Below are positions 1-11,350 of a stretch of 64,000 nt of DNA, piece after piece. Origin of the DNA: Krasilnikovozyma curviuscula (lineage: Eukaryota > Basidiomycota > Tremellomycetes > Cystofilobasidiales > Mrakiaceae). Within the stretch, counting starts at the first letter, position 1. Each line of letters begins with the position of its first letter. The notes beneath the pieces were generated by a model that was not told the DNA's origin, made no database searches, and saw nothing but the letters and a program-made list of their open reading frames with translations. The position numbers were made by a program, and so were the translations under genes. Where the stretch lies: NCBI GenBank assembly GCA_014825775.1, contig MVAQ01000062.1:1-64000 (forward strand), given 5' to 3'.

Positions 1-273
1 CTCCAGCTCGTGCCCAACCCTTGCTTGATCGATTTTAGATATCCCGAAGTTCAAATCTACCCACCCCGCCCCTCTCCAGTTCCTTGGATGTCAGTAACCA
101 GATCATCTCTTCTCGATTTCACCAACCCAGAAATTCAAATATACCCTCCCAAATCATCATTGCAGACAGTTTCTGACCCAAACTTGGTCTCCTTCAATTA
201 TCCGCATATTGTCATTTACCCTTCCGATTTTGTAAGCCATAAGCATCTCCATGGTGAATATCTGCTGGTTTGA
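1..273 (+). CDS. 3' end of an unrecognised gene with three YP-rich motif copies (partial)
   Basis: The reading frame is open from the left edge and contains no ATG before the motif region, so the 5' part lies outside the window. The protein carries three copies of a motif of the form (D/S)F-x-(Y/N)-P-x-(I/V)-x-IYP, starting about 25 to 28 residues apart (around 35, 119 and 194 nt). The residues between copies are rich in Ser and Pro. I do not recognise the family. Read straight through, the frame stops at 271-273. A possible intron from 232 (GTAAGC) to about 350 (TTGATAG) would instead end the protein five codons into a new exon. The spaced motif looks like a short linear docking element, but that is inference. 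Confidence 0.45.
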   Translation, partial: LQLVPNPCLIDFRYPEVQIYPPRPSPVPWMSVTRSSLLDFTNPEIQIYPPKSSLQTVSDPNLVSFNYPHIVIYPSDFVSHKHLHGEYLLV

Positions 274-1057
274 ACAACCGTGGGATGTCTGGACATCCTT
301 AATCATATGTTCCTTATATATTCTACGACGTGTTATATTTATCTTGATAGAAGAAAAACAACGTTTAAATACATGTGAGAATACCTCCAAAGCTGTTTTG
401 CTTTTACACCTCTCCCAGCTGGCAAATTCAACCACTCGAATCACAACCACTCTTACCCTCATCGCCGCCTTTATTATCCTCGTAATTATACACATACCCG
501 GAGGATATAGAAACGAGATAACCATAATTGAGCGAACCTCGGTCCTGACAGAAACGGGGGACAAAATCACCTGTGAATGCCTCGATCATTGTGATACTTC
601 ATTCTGAGTGAATGTACGGGTAGTCCAGATTGGGCTGAGTATAGGTGTCAACGTTCCAAAGAAAATGGTTTGTGTTTATACGATACTTGAGTTTGTGTTT
701 TTGTCGCAATTGATCACAGCACTCGGGCAGAAATGCCGTACAATTGTTCTTAAGTAAGACCACGAAGTTGGAACTCAAAATTTACACTAGAAGCATGAAA
801 ACGGTGGGTTGAGGACTTTCGCTTGCTATGAGGTCAAGAACAGGGAGACAAAGACAAGAAATACAGAGGTGCAACCACAGCGCTACCCAAATCCTTTGCA
901 AACCTTTCACTTGCGGGATGAACTATGAGAGTTTAAGTAATGGTTTTTGAATCAAGTAAGAGAATTTAAGTTTTTGGACTAGCGTCATAGGAAAATAATG
1001 CTTGTTGCGACTGTGTCGGGACGAGTAAGCACATCGCTCCCTCAGTCATCTCATGGT
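274..1057. other. Intergenic region, nothing convincing
   Basis: This AT-rich stretch lies between the end of the truncated left gene and the stop codon of the short-chain dehydrogenase. A plus-strand ORF at 251-607 and a minus-strand ORF at 157-570 overlap each other and resemble no protein I know. It probably holds the 3' UTRs of the two flanking convergent genes. Confidence 0.4.
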
Positions 1058-2197
1058 TTACCAAACTATTTCTTCGCCGCTGTAGTTGAAGAAGGAACCG
1101 TTCTCCTCTGCGGTTGAAGCTTCCATGATGGCGAGCCTGGAGCAAGACGAGAACTGTCAGTCACATCCCTCAACAGCATTGAACAAAAGAAATATGACAG
1201 CTTACGTTTTCGAGACAGACTCAAATGTTGAAATCTTCTCAGCCAGTGGCTTCTCTCCTGGCTTCTGTACGTTCATATCAGTGTCCACATATCCGCTGAA
1301 GAAATGTCACATCGAGTGGTGTTAGTTCAAAGAGCATCAAGAATGTAATACCGAGCTCTCGGACGTACGGGTGGAAGGTTCGGACAGTGAAACCTTCTGG
1401 AGCAAGCTCAGCAGCCAATCTTGTGAAGAGGAAGTTGGCTGCGGCCTTGGTGGCACCGTAACCCTGAAAGATGGCGACAGTCAGTGCTTGTAAAAAGGTC
1501 AGAGTCAAAGCCGAGATGAAGTGGACTCACAGCGGCGATAGGGATGTTCTTGAAGTAACCACCGGTGGATCCCAAAATGGAAGAGGTAGCGAAGATCTTC
1601 TTTTGCTTGCCCTCTCTCAAGAACGGCAAGACGGCGACGGCAGAAAGAAGTGGTCCAGCGGAGTTGATTCTGAAGCCTTCCATCAGGCTGTCGATGTCCA
1701 ATGCGGAGGGTAGGGTTGCTGGTGGACCAACCAAAATACCAGCATTTGCAAGATAAACATCGATACCGTTGGTCTGTACAATTGGAATGGCGGAAAGTTG
1801 AGCTGGGAGAGCCTGAGCGGTCGAGCAAACACAAGTCAAGTCAGTAGCTAGCGCTAGATGGTTGTACTACAGCGAACACTTCTCACATCGATGCTCTTCT
1901 GATCGCCAGTATCCAAAGTGACAACAAAGGCTCGGGAAGAAGCTTCTTCAGATGAAGAGATGAACTCGTTCAACAAAGTGCTACCTGATGGTGAACGAAC
2001 GCCAGCGATAACATAGTTGGAAGGAGAAGCTTGGAGGATCTGTTTGAAGAATTCCAAACCAATGCCTCTGCTGGCTCCCTTTGGAACAAGAAGCCCGTCA
2101 TTGTCAGCCTGAAATCCTCGCGCTTGACGCCACCAATCCGCCAGCTCGGAGATACAACAGCACTCACTGCAATGAAGTAGACGACTGGGTTAAGCAT
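1058..2197 (-). CDS. Short-chain dehydrogenase/reductase (classical SDR, C-factor/carbonyl reductase-like)
   Basis: Six exons: 2197-2168, 2078-1887, 1812-1531, 1463-1369, 1295-1206 and 1136-1058, giving 255 aa. The start gives a beta strand (YFIA) running directly into the Rossmann dinucleotide motif GASRGIG, which is split by intron 1. A NAG motif (LANAGI) follows in exon 3, and the catalytic Tyr-x-x-x-Lys (YGATK, about residues 170-174) opens exon 4. The HPG-Y-V-x-T-D-M segment after the active site is rebuilt only by using the GTACGT donor at 1368 with a CTAAC branch point. Family knowledge: these are cytosolic NAD(P)H-dependent oxidoreductases. The substrate cannot be read from sequence. 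A TATA-like element lies about 115 nt upstream, suggesting regulated expression. Confidence 0.88.
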
Positions 2198-2308
2198 TGT
2201 GTTTGAGTGTAAAATTGCTTTTGGGAGTGGAGCGAAGTCTGTTGGCTCTGGTTCTGCTGGCTGGTGTGGATGGAAACTGAACTACTCAACCTTGGAAGAT
2301 GGCCCCCT

Positions 2309-2316
2309 TCTTATAA
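2309..2316 (-). promoter_or_regulatory. TATA-like box of the SDR gene
   Basis: TTATAAG lies about 115 nt upstream of the SDR start codon, with a pyrimidine-rich leader in between. The call rests on motif and position only. Confidence 0.35.
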
Positions 2317-2419
2317 GCCCTACCGAGTTCGGTGTTTCTTGGTCGGTTAGTAAACTGTCTAGCTTCAAATAAATCTGAGACCATCTTGTGATGAGTCGCC
2401 GCGCGGATTACAGGATTTT

Positions 2420-2457
2420 TCAACAACCGAAGTACCAAAATCATCAACAACCGAAGT
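2420..2457. repeat. Two exact copies of a 14-nt element
   Basis: The 14-mer TCAACAACCGAAGT occurs at 2420-2433 and again at 2444-2457, 24 nt start to start. It lies 220-260 nt upstream of the SDR start, where a transcription factor might bind as a dimer. No factor is assigned. Confidence 0.4.
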
Positions 2458-3103
2458 GGCGCAATTGCGTGGAAGAGCTCGGACTCGGCGTCGGGTAATC
2501 AAATTCTTTTTACATCAGCTCCCGAGGCCACTCGCTGTATTAGTCAAGCTCGGTGAGGAAGGCTGAAGAAACTAATTGTCGAAAACGAAAGAACACTTCC
2601 AGGCTGGCGTTTTGTTTTGACGCCACGAACATGCGTGGCAGCGATGTCGTAGCATCGTTCACCGTATCCTTTTCGTTTTTCTTTTTTAGCCAAACTTCGA
2701 AGTTTTCGCCAGAAAAAGTACGCAGCCTCAGTTGCCAAAGGATGGCTGATCAGAAGCCGGCAGGGTTGCCGGATAGACGCCGCGGTCGGCGCTCATGATC
2801 ATCCAGATGTGGTTGAGAGGGTAAACCCCTGACTACTTTGACAGGCGAGAGTTATGAGAAATATCTTCAAAAGAACAGGAATGAGTGTTGTGCTCTCTCT
2901 TTCAGATGATAGGAGAGATATCGGGAAACCTAGTGCGTCCGAGCAAGACTACCCGTGAACTCGTCCTGTTTTGTTTTCACACTCAGATACTGAAGAGGGA
3001 CGTGCGTCACTTAGGCGACTCCGCTAAGTTATCAGAATTCTATGGAAGCCCTGCCATCTTTCTATGGGAAGAGAAGGTCCTGCCATCCAAAAGGAGGGGG
3101 ATC

Positions 3104-3110
3104 TATAAGA
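3104..3110 (+). promoter_or_regulatory. TATA-like box of DUF6534 copy 1
   Basis: TATAAGA lies about 86 nt upstream of the start codon at 3190. The second DUF6534 copy has TATAAAA at a similar distance. Confidence 0.4.
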
Positions 3111-3189
3111 AGTGGGTGGACCTTTCCTCCATCACCATCTTTTTTCCTCCTCGATTGTCGCATTTTTGAAGGTAGCAACCAACACAGAG

Positions 3190-5013
3190 ATGGGAGAATT
3201 ACTTTCCACCACAACTCTAATTCCTCTTGATAACACTCTCGGGGCGCTCCTCATTGGGCTCACCGTCAAGTAAGTGTTCCTTTTGGCTTCACCAATTGCT
3301 CCCTCTGTTCCTGTGAATGCGTCGCTCTTGACATAGAAAACACTTTTTGACTTGTTGCTCTGACATCGTACAAAGCGTCTTTCTAATGGGAATCGAGGTT
3401 ATGCAGATCCGACAGTATTTCTGGTCGTATCCAAATGACTGGGCAATCTTAAGGTACAGCGTCATCATGATACTTTTTCTGGACCTACTCAACGTGACTA
3501 TATCATCATCACTCGTCTATCGTAAGCTTTCTCTCTCTCGCCGATCTTTTCCTCGAGAGCTCCTGGTTCGTCGCTGCTTCCCACCACTCCCTGCTTACCA
3601 CCATTTTGTTTTGATTTTCATTCTCTAGACCTGTGCGTCACCACTTATGGCTTGTACACACCACTTGAATATCCGGGGTGGAGAAACGGTGCTGTCATCA
3701 TTGCTACAGAAATTACTGCTTGGACGGCAGAGATCTTTTTGGCCTGGAGGATCTGGAAGGCGTGAGTTTCGATTGTTTGCCTATCCGGTGTAAAGAAAGT
3801 GACTAACGAGAGCTTGAGAGTGATAGATCCAAGTCGAAGATCCTTCTTGGAATAAGTGTTACTCTTATCATCTGTACTGTAAGTCTGACGATCTCGACCT
3901 CAATGCTCTTAGCTTTCTGACGCGTCGCGTTTGATCTTTAGATGGGTGGAGACATAGCCTCTGTCGTTGTATCGGAATTAGCATCGACTTGGATCTCTGT
4001 AGAAAAATATAAACCAGCAACATGGCTAGCTCTAATAGGACATACAGGTAATTTATTATTTCTCAACTGTGGTTGGGTCAGATCCACCTTTTTTCGAAAG
4101 CTGACCTGATTTCTTCGACGTTTATTTAGTCACGAACTTATATTTAGCAGCAGCAATGATTTGCATTCTCCGGTCTTTTCATTCGGTGTTCTCTAGTACC
4201 GAGCAGATTCTAACAAAGATCGTCAGGGCCTCAATAATATCCGGAACGCTTGTCGCCTTGTATCCTTTGATACGTACGTGCAACAGTCCTCGCTTTGGGA
4301 AACTGATCGTTTCCTGGGATATGCTGAAAAAAGTTTTTCCTCCATATAATAGCATTGATTTGTGAAATGACGATGGTGAGCTTACACTCACTATTGCATC
4401 TGCTGTGGAATCTCCTTTCTGTAATTTAGATCTATTCATCTACTACAGCCCTCAAACTTGATCTCTATTGGCACTCTACTACCAAGTGGACGGATCCATG
4501 CGTTGACGTGAGTGCTCTGCAAAGTTGTCTATCAATGGCGAGACAATACTTATCACTTTCTACTATTGTTGATGTCTGATCTGAGAACAGCTACTTAGCC
4601 AACTTAAACTCTCGTGAACCAACTTGTACCAGAGAAACAAGGGAGACAAGGCAACCATACTCTATTCCAATAAGCGCACGCTCATTTGGTTCTGAGATAC
4701 GTTCGCACGGTCGTCAGTTGAGCGAATCGCCTTGTGATCGGGTCGACTTGCGGGAGTGGGACCATAGATTCCACCCTTTTCCATCAGAAAAATCAGTAGA
4801 AGAAGGCATATCGTCCAAAAAAGAAAGTAAGTCTGTATCTAGCTCAAGATGATGACCCAGATGCTAAGCGATGGCTCTCGAAAAATATGGTTCGGCTACT
4901 CTGTTACAGACGGCGTTCCAGAGGCCTCAGAAGAACATATAGGTAGAGATTCACCTACCATGAAGACTACAGAGTCTGACTATGGCTCTACCGCTGTCCT
5001 CAATAGAGTCTGA
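3190..5013 (+). CDS. DUF6534 family seven-helix membrane protein, copy 1
   Basis: Ten exons: 3190-3269, 3376-3521, 3629-3761, 3827-3878, 3942-4047, 4130-4273, 4353-4375, 4449-4507, 4591-4826 and 4910-5013; 360 aa. The N-terminal two thirds are a chain of hydrophobic helices with family landmarks: F-LMGIE and YF-YPND after helix 1, EITAW near the loop of helices 3 and 4, and GGDIASV and GHT further on. The region after ANLNSREPT is hydrophilic and Ser/Arg-rich, and the protein ends GSTAVLNRV. The family is orphan (plasma membrane, possibly receptor-like), with no known ligand. Exon lengths match copy 2 at 33046-34734 almost exactly, apart from one extra intron here (3879-3941), which supports the model. 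Confidence 0.85.
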
Positions 5014-5284
5014 AGCCGCTCAAGCCTCTTGGGTAGTCATGTCGATTTTATATCTTTCTTTTTTTCAAACATGGTAGATAATTCACAACGTGCCTCCCAG
5101 AATTATGCTCGAACGATACCCTTTCCTTCCGTGGCAACCACTCTGACTGAAAGCGACGCGACCGTCGACATAATCTCTGCGAAATCCTTAGAAAAATCGA
5201 CGCGACCTCTGGACGCGACCGACGCCCAGCCATTGACAGAAGCCTCTGACCTGTTAACGCGAACCACGACAGTTTCAATTTTCA

Positions 5285-7490
5285 ATGTTTCGAGCAACAG
5301 CACCGACTATCCAGAATGATGCTGGAGTGAGGGGTGTGTCGTATAATGCTGGAGCTGGAGCAGGTGTGGCTAGTGGGAAATATCCATTCAGACTCAACTT
5401 GTACGTACTTTCCTTCCTTTCCCTATCTGTAGCACCCTCGTTCCTTCACTGGATATTGACAGATAATCTCTCTTGATTCCCTGAAGCTACAATTCACCGC
5501 CGAATACAGAAATAACGATCGAAGAGTTCGAGACGTTTGCTATCGACAGGCTGAGACGTGAGTGCACACCTTTTCCGACCAAGAACTAGCTCAATGCGAC
5601 TTCCTTGTCCGATTACAATATGACTGTCCTGATGGAATCTCATGGTTGTCCTCTGCAGTCCTAGCTCTCATTGAGTCTTCACAAATCAGAAACCTTCCAT
5701 GGGCTCAGCTCTCAGCGCTGTACGCTACCACCGCGAAAAAGTACGTCCCCAACTATGTTCTTGCCTCGCTACCTATTGTTACTGCATGCTAATTCCTCTT
5801 ATCTCCCGCCGTGTCTCTCAGGTACATGCCTCTCTCTTCATCATCTGCGAAAAATATCGACCTGGAGGCTGAGCGTCTGAAAGACCACCAATCCCATTTC
5901 ATTCTTCGACTGGCATTCGCAGGATCGTACGTGCCACCAATTCCATTCTTGAGAGAGGCTGACTTTTATTACGAATCTATCTCTCACATGGTGCTGACTT
6001 TCTATTCTTTCCCTGCTCCTGATTTCACTCCGCCACAGAGACGACCTTAGGAAGCGATTCTTACAAGCAGAGAAGACGCTATTTAAACTACGATTTGAAT
6101 CTGACTCGCCCAGTGAACGTCAACAATTCCTTTCCTCCCTAAACTTATCCTGGCAGCCCCTTACCCCACAAGAAAAGGGCGAAATCATCGTCGACTTGAT
6201 GAATGTCGCATCAGCAGGTGGACAGTTCAAGCAGAAGCAGCCTTCAGCTGGTGACGAAGTCTACTACAAAGTTCCTTGGACTCAAGTTCCTGATCTTGTC
6301 CAATCGCGAAGAGTCCTGTTAAGGAAGGGTTTCGCTTACGTCAGCGCGAAAGACCAGTTCTCGTTGCTGAGTCAGGCGTTCGCTGAGAGCTTGACAAAGG
6401 GATTGGAGGTAAGGCTCTCTGTTTCCCATAGTGAGACTTTCTTGCTGACGCGCTTGCCTTTTGTTTGAAAGATGACCGCGAAAGCGCTACCACGACTCGA
6501 CGAATCGACGCGGCTGTTACCTATCCTCTCAAACCTGAGTCTCTCATTCCTGAGCGGTGGTCAAGGAGGCGGTGAATTTGACTCTGAATCTTCAGGAGAG
6601 GTACGTGATCCCATCTCTGTGGTGCCTCTACTTTCATGAACTGATTCACGGACATCGTGCTCTCACCTCATGATCGACACAACAGCTTGTCACCGCGAAT
6701 CAGGTCGCCCAACTCGCCAAAGAACATTTCCCACCATGTTCTCGTCATTTGTGGGAAGTTGGTACTCAGGACAAGCATCTCAAGCACTTCGGTCGATTGC
6801 AGTTGGGTCTCTTCTTGAAGGTGAATCCTACGTGGAAATTCGGCAGCGCGTTCTTTGTCGCTTCCCGTGATCAAAACTGATGACTTTTGTCTTGTGATCA
6901 TATAGGGTATTGGAATGTCGATTGAAGAAGCTGTCATTTGGTGGAGGAAGATGTTTGACGTCGGTGGTAAAATGAGCGAGGACAAGTTCAAGAAGGAATA
7001 TCTCTACAACATCAGGCATAGTTATGGACTGGAAGGAACGAGGAAGAACTATCCAGCACCAAGTTGTCAGCGAATTCTTACTTCGTCTCAACCTGGTCCT
7101 CAAGACAACCACGGCTGTCCGTTCAGAGTGAGTTTATCTCGTTTTGTTAAGTAGAAAGGGGATATACTGACTTTTTCTAAAAAAAAAATTTACTTCTCTT
7201 TCTAGCACTTTGGACCTGAACGACTTCAATCTTTCCTCACAACTACGTACAAATTAGGGTCATCCGACATCCCAGAGATCATGCACTCAGTGAAGGGTGG
7301 GCACTATCACGTTGCTTGCACGCGTGTTTTCGAGTTGACTCATAGCGGAGGAGAGTTTGGTGTAAAGAAAGGTGAAGGTATTGGCGGTGGTGAAAGCGTA
7401 TCACACCCCAACAAGTACTACGAACGCTCGAGGGAGATCCAGCGCGCGCGAGAGGGTGCTGCACCAGCGATTGAAATGTCCATCGACTAG
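5285..7490 (+). CDS. PRI2: DNA primase large subunit (p58)
   Basis: Nine exons: 5285-5400, 5487-5557, 5659-5740, 5822-5926, 6039-6408, 6472-6600, 6686-6820, 6906-7127 and 7206-7490; 504 aa, the usual length. Pri2 partners the catalytic subunit Pri1 in the polymerase alpha-primase complex and helps make RNA primers for both strands in the nucleus. The N-terminal domain (YPFRLNLYNSPP, then HFILRLAF) is typical. The C-terminal domain has the four expected cysteine ligands of the 4Fe-4S cluster: Cys309 (in PPCSRHLW), Cys390 (PAPSC), Cys407 (NHGCPFR) and Cys448 (HVACTRVFE). The MSIEEAVIWWR helix and the NIRHSYGLEG loop are also present. It follows DUF6534 copy 1 by 271 bp on the same strand; no functional link is implied. 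Confidence 0.96.
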
Positions 7491-8187
7491 GTCTTTGAGG
7501 GGTGATGGGAAATCCTACTTATGGTGAGGGTGATGGATGTTACGATATAATTGCGACCGGACTGGGTGCGCAACGATAGTCTGCCGACAATCGTTATCTC
7601 TTGTATTTGTCCTTGTACTTCGTACTTCTCTGTCCTGGATATTAGACTCATTGCATGCGATTAGATCTGCTCGAACAAGCCAGCTAGCTAAGAACTCCGT
7701 GGCGTGACCTTCACAAAGGGGCTCATGCACGCCCAGACCTAACCACGCCCTGCTCAAATCTACACTTTACTCGTGCTCTACAGGTACGTTCGAGCAAGCA
7801 CATCCTGTCTTGATTAAAGGTGTATGCTGATTGAACCTTATTCCCTTTCAAGAAGCTTGTTGAAATCGAGCTGGTGCTGGTTCGCGTTTCTCGAAGGGAA
7901 AGCGGTACAAAAAATCTCAGGACTTACTGTATTCTAACACTTCAGCTGGTCTGAGCTCAATAGGGTCCACTTTCGGGCAGTAGGCATACCAGAAGAGATA
8001 TTTGTTATAGTTCAGGTGAGCTTAACCAAAAGAAGTGTTTTTCAGCAGCGAACCTTGGGTGGCTTTCGAGTATTGATCTGCATTCGCCCCCTCTTCACAC
8101 CTATCTAGCTCCAGGTCTAGATAGTAACATCAAAATCAGCGGAAGGACTGCTTCGCTTCAAATACAACACGTTCCCGAGGGAGGGAA
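7491..8187. other. Intergenic region between PRI2 and AFI1
   Basis: About 700 bp between two plus-strand genes. I see no conserved coding frame, only a pyrimidine-rich leader close to the AFI1 start. Confidence 0.4.
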
Positions 8188-11100
8188 ATGACTATGGTCG
8201 CCTCTCCACCACACTCGCCTTCCAATTCTCCGTTTCATCACATTCGAAGTCCATCCCCTTCCAATTCCACCAGGTTTGGAGAAGAAACATTGGAAGAGCT
8301 GGAAGATGAGCAGGCCGTTGAAGAGGAGCATAGCACCCATGCGCTCTATATCCTTCTCGCCGAATTCGACATCGACATAGGTGCTTCATTGACGCATCAG
8401 TATCCTTGGCCATTAGGGGTAGATGAACAGTGAGTATCAATTGCTGCTTTTCTCTCTCACTAACCGGAATTTATGAAGCTGATGCAAATCCTGTCGAACT
8501 CTGTCAGTCAAATAGCAGAGCTGATGCTTCCTGATGGAGTCCACAAGCGAAACTCAGATTTCACCACCTTTTACCTGAATCAAGTTCCAGGAAACACTGT
8601 CGGCCCTGGTCTCGATATTACAAATCTTTCGACCTCCGACTCTGCTTCCGAAGATGAGAAGGACGCTCCGCTTGAAGAGAAGGAAATCATGTTTGTTTTA
8701 AGTTGCGTGAGGATGAAGGAAGATTCAACAGTGCGAAGGTGAGTGGTATTTCTCTGTGAAGAGGCGAAAGATGGAGTTCACTCCCTGACCCATATTTTCG
8801 TACCGCCTTATCGCTGCGATCTTGGCCCCGATAGAGGTGCAATGGTGAAGGCTTTGGCAATTGTTACTCACGACCCTTACATACAGGTTTACAAAGTGAG
8901 TCAAAACCCCTTTTTGTGCACTACGAGCCCGTCTTACTGACCCCGTATTCTGGTTCCAGCCATTGTTGCTACTGGCACTAGAAGAATACTTCAATGCCCC
9001 TACACCCGCAATTCTTTCAACTCTTTTCGACACCCTCAATAGTATACCAACTCAGGGAATGCCAGTTCTCACTCGTGCTGAAAAGCTGATCCTCAGAAAT
9101 ACTGAACGTCGCGACGTCTTCGAGGAAAAGTTTCAACAATTTTCATCGACCTCCAACAGCTTTTCCAAAGGCGACGATGTGGGATCTCCTGTTGCGACCG
9201 AAGGCGAGTTTGGTGAGGTGTTTCGATACAGAAGGAAATCGTCCCTTGGCGCAAGTTTCAGTCTACCATCATCATCCTCTATCTCATCTGCGGCACGACC
9301 AAGAAAGTTCTCCACCGCATCAACAACAACCACGTCTACGACCACTACAGCAGCAACAGTAACAACAGCAACAACAGCTCCTTCCTCTGTTCCTACCCCG
9401 GGTATCTCCAGCCGGAAATCCAGCATAACAAATCAAAACATACTCAGATCATTATCTGCAGCCATACCTTCGACACCCACGCAGGGAGGCAAGCAGAGAG
9501 ATACGCATTACTGGGAGACCTCCTCTTGGTACAAAGGGAAGTTTGTTCCAGTTCGCATACCACTCTCTGTGTTCCCTGAAGAAGTAGGAGAGTATTCTCT
9601 CAACCACCTCATAACGACATTCTCACCTCAAACTCCTTTCACCTTTCCCGCACCTTTCCACCCTCATCTTCATACATCTGGCGCATCTACTCATCCCATC
9701 ATCCTGCTCCTGAACGCTTTACTCACCGAGAAGAGGATTCTGTTTTTGGGAAACGGGAGGGCTGCGGGGGAAGTTGGCGATTACGTTTTGGCTGCTTGCG
9801 CTCTAGGGTCAGGAGGCGGGACTGTGTTAAGAGGAATGAAATCCCGAGCGTTTGTGTACGCTAATCTGAATGTTCTCGATATGTTTACTGCTGTGTGAGT
9901 GATATCAACTGTGGCCATTCCACCTAGGTTCAGCAGCTGACCAGGCACTTTCTGTTTGTTCTCATAGCCCTGGTTATGTCGCCGGAGTCACTAACCCTCG
10001 ATTTGAAGATCTTACTCAATACTGGGACGTACTTTGCAACACTGAAACCGGAATCATCAAGGTCTCCTCGTCAGCATTTCAATCTAGCCTCCCTTTGACT
10101 TCACCCCCCAGTCCAGGACACAAAAGCACGAAGAGCTTGACGTCGTTGAGCGAATCTTTGGGCCGTGCCGGCGTTGAAGAAATACCGCCAACCCCCTCTA
10201 TGCAAAGTGAACCGATGGTGATGGGCATGAGTGGTGGCATATCTGGCGGTGGCATCTCGAATGGAATTGTCAATGGAGGATCAGCCAACGTTACCGGTAA
10301 AGTTGACTTTGCTGCTCTGGGACGGGCAGTAAACGAAGATGCGATTTTCATGGATGAGGTGAGTACTCATCTCCAATGTTTCAAACACATGATGACAGAT
10401 GAGTTTGTACGCTGTTACTAGATCTCGTCAGCCATCGCGTCTCATTACGGCGAAAACGTAATTCGAGCTCGATTTGCCGAATTCATCACTCGCTTTGTTC
10501 GGATAGCAGCCAAATGGGAAGAAGAAACGTATGGGTCTTCCAAGATCGGATGGCCCACTCGATCTTTCAACCCGCGGAGGGAAGGGGTCGAATCACTTGG
10601 TAGTGGTATCGTCTGGAGCGACGAGTCGACAAAACTCAGAGAACTTCAGAGCAATCTCAAAAGAATAGAAGGATGGAGGAGGAGTCAGAGTTATGAGTTG
10701 TGGAAAGAGGTGAGAAGCTGCTTGTGCTGCAATGCGACAGAGGGATGTTGACGCACGGTCCCCTGTTTCCCTTTGCTCTAGGATTTCCAAGAATCTCTTC
10801 ATACAAATGCGGTCAGAACCTTTGATCTAGCTCATCAAGTTTCCAGGCTGAGAAGCGCTAGGTTCATGTCCGATGCGGAGGTCACGGCCATCTTTACTTC
10901 ACTCTCCAAGGCCATCATTTCGTACGATGAAGTTTGTGAAGTGAGTTTTCCTCAAAAGTTATTCTCCGTCGCTTCGTTAAACCTATTTTATTGTGCAGCT
11001 ATTGGCGCTTCTTCCCGTTGCATGGGGTGGGCTTCTTCCACTCGGATTCGGTCTCTTCCACAACTCTTTGACGGTGCGCGAGGCGACATGCGATCTTTTG

Positions 11101-11350
11101 GATTCTATAAGAAAGTACCCGGTATGTTGGAAAAGCTGCTTCAAGACCCTCTCCGATGCTGATTCAGAAAACTAACGCGTTATCTTCTTGCCCTAATCAC
11201 CAGGTCGGCCAATCATTCTTCAACTCGCTCAACGCTTTCCATCGCATGGCGTACACCAGAGTGATGAAGGCAAGGAGTGAAAGAGAAAAGAGTAATAGTG
11301 GTCAAGAGCTTCCAGACCCTGACGAGACGTTTGTAGTGAATAATGATTAG
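8188..11350 (+). CDS. AFI1: Afi1-like DENN/SPA-domain protein (Arf3 partner, polarity)
   Basis: Nine exons: 8188-8429, 8508-8738, 8835-8895, 8960-9894, 9968-10358, 10422-10709, 10782-10940, 10999-11121 and 11204-11350; 858 aa. After a short Ser/Pro-rich start the protein has the Afi1 N-terminal docking signature YILLAEFDIDIG and HQYP, then AELMLPDGVH. A low-complexity Thr-rich insertion (around 9310-9390) separates this from the DENN/stabilization-of-polarity-axis core, which includes LLLNALLTEKRILFLG and the VAGVTNPRFED loop. In yeast, Afi1 binds the GTPase Arf3 and keeps it in polarised plasma membrane patches at bud necks and tips. DENN proteins often act as GDP/GTP exchange factors, but no such activity can be read here. 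The ending GQSFFNSLNAFHRMAYTRV is intact. Confidence 0.85.

Larger units (their letters stand above)
2198..3189. other. Divergent intergenic region between the SDR gene and DUF6534 copy 1
   Basis: This about 1 kb gap must hold both promoters. Besides the TATA-like elements and the 14-nt repeat it contains two perfect short inverted repeats: GCCACG/CGTGGC with a 6-nt spacer at 2622-2639, and ACTTAG/CTAAGT with a 9-nt spacer at 3009-3029. It also has an imperfect direct repeat at about 3039-3087 (TCTATGG...CCTGCCATC twice). The ORFs here look like chance ORFs. Confidence 0.4.

Noticed and set aside
157..607. Overlapping ORFs on both strands (137 and 118 codons), one with hydrophobic stretches
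   Set aside because: They overlap each other antisense, start inside the tail of the truncated gene and have no family resemblance or splice partners.
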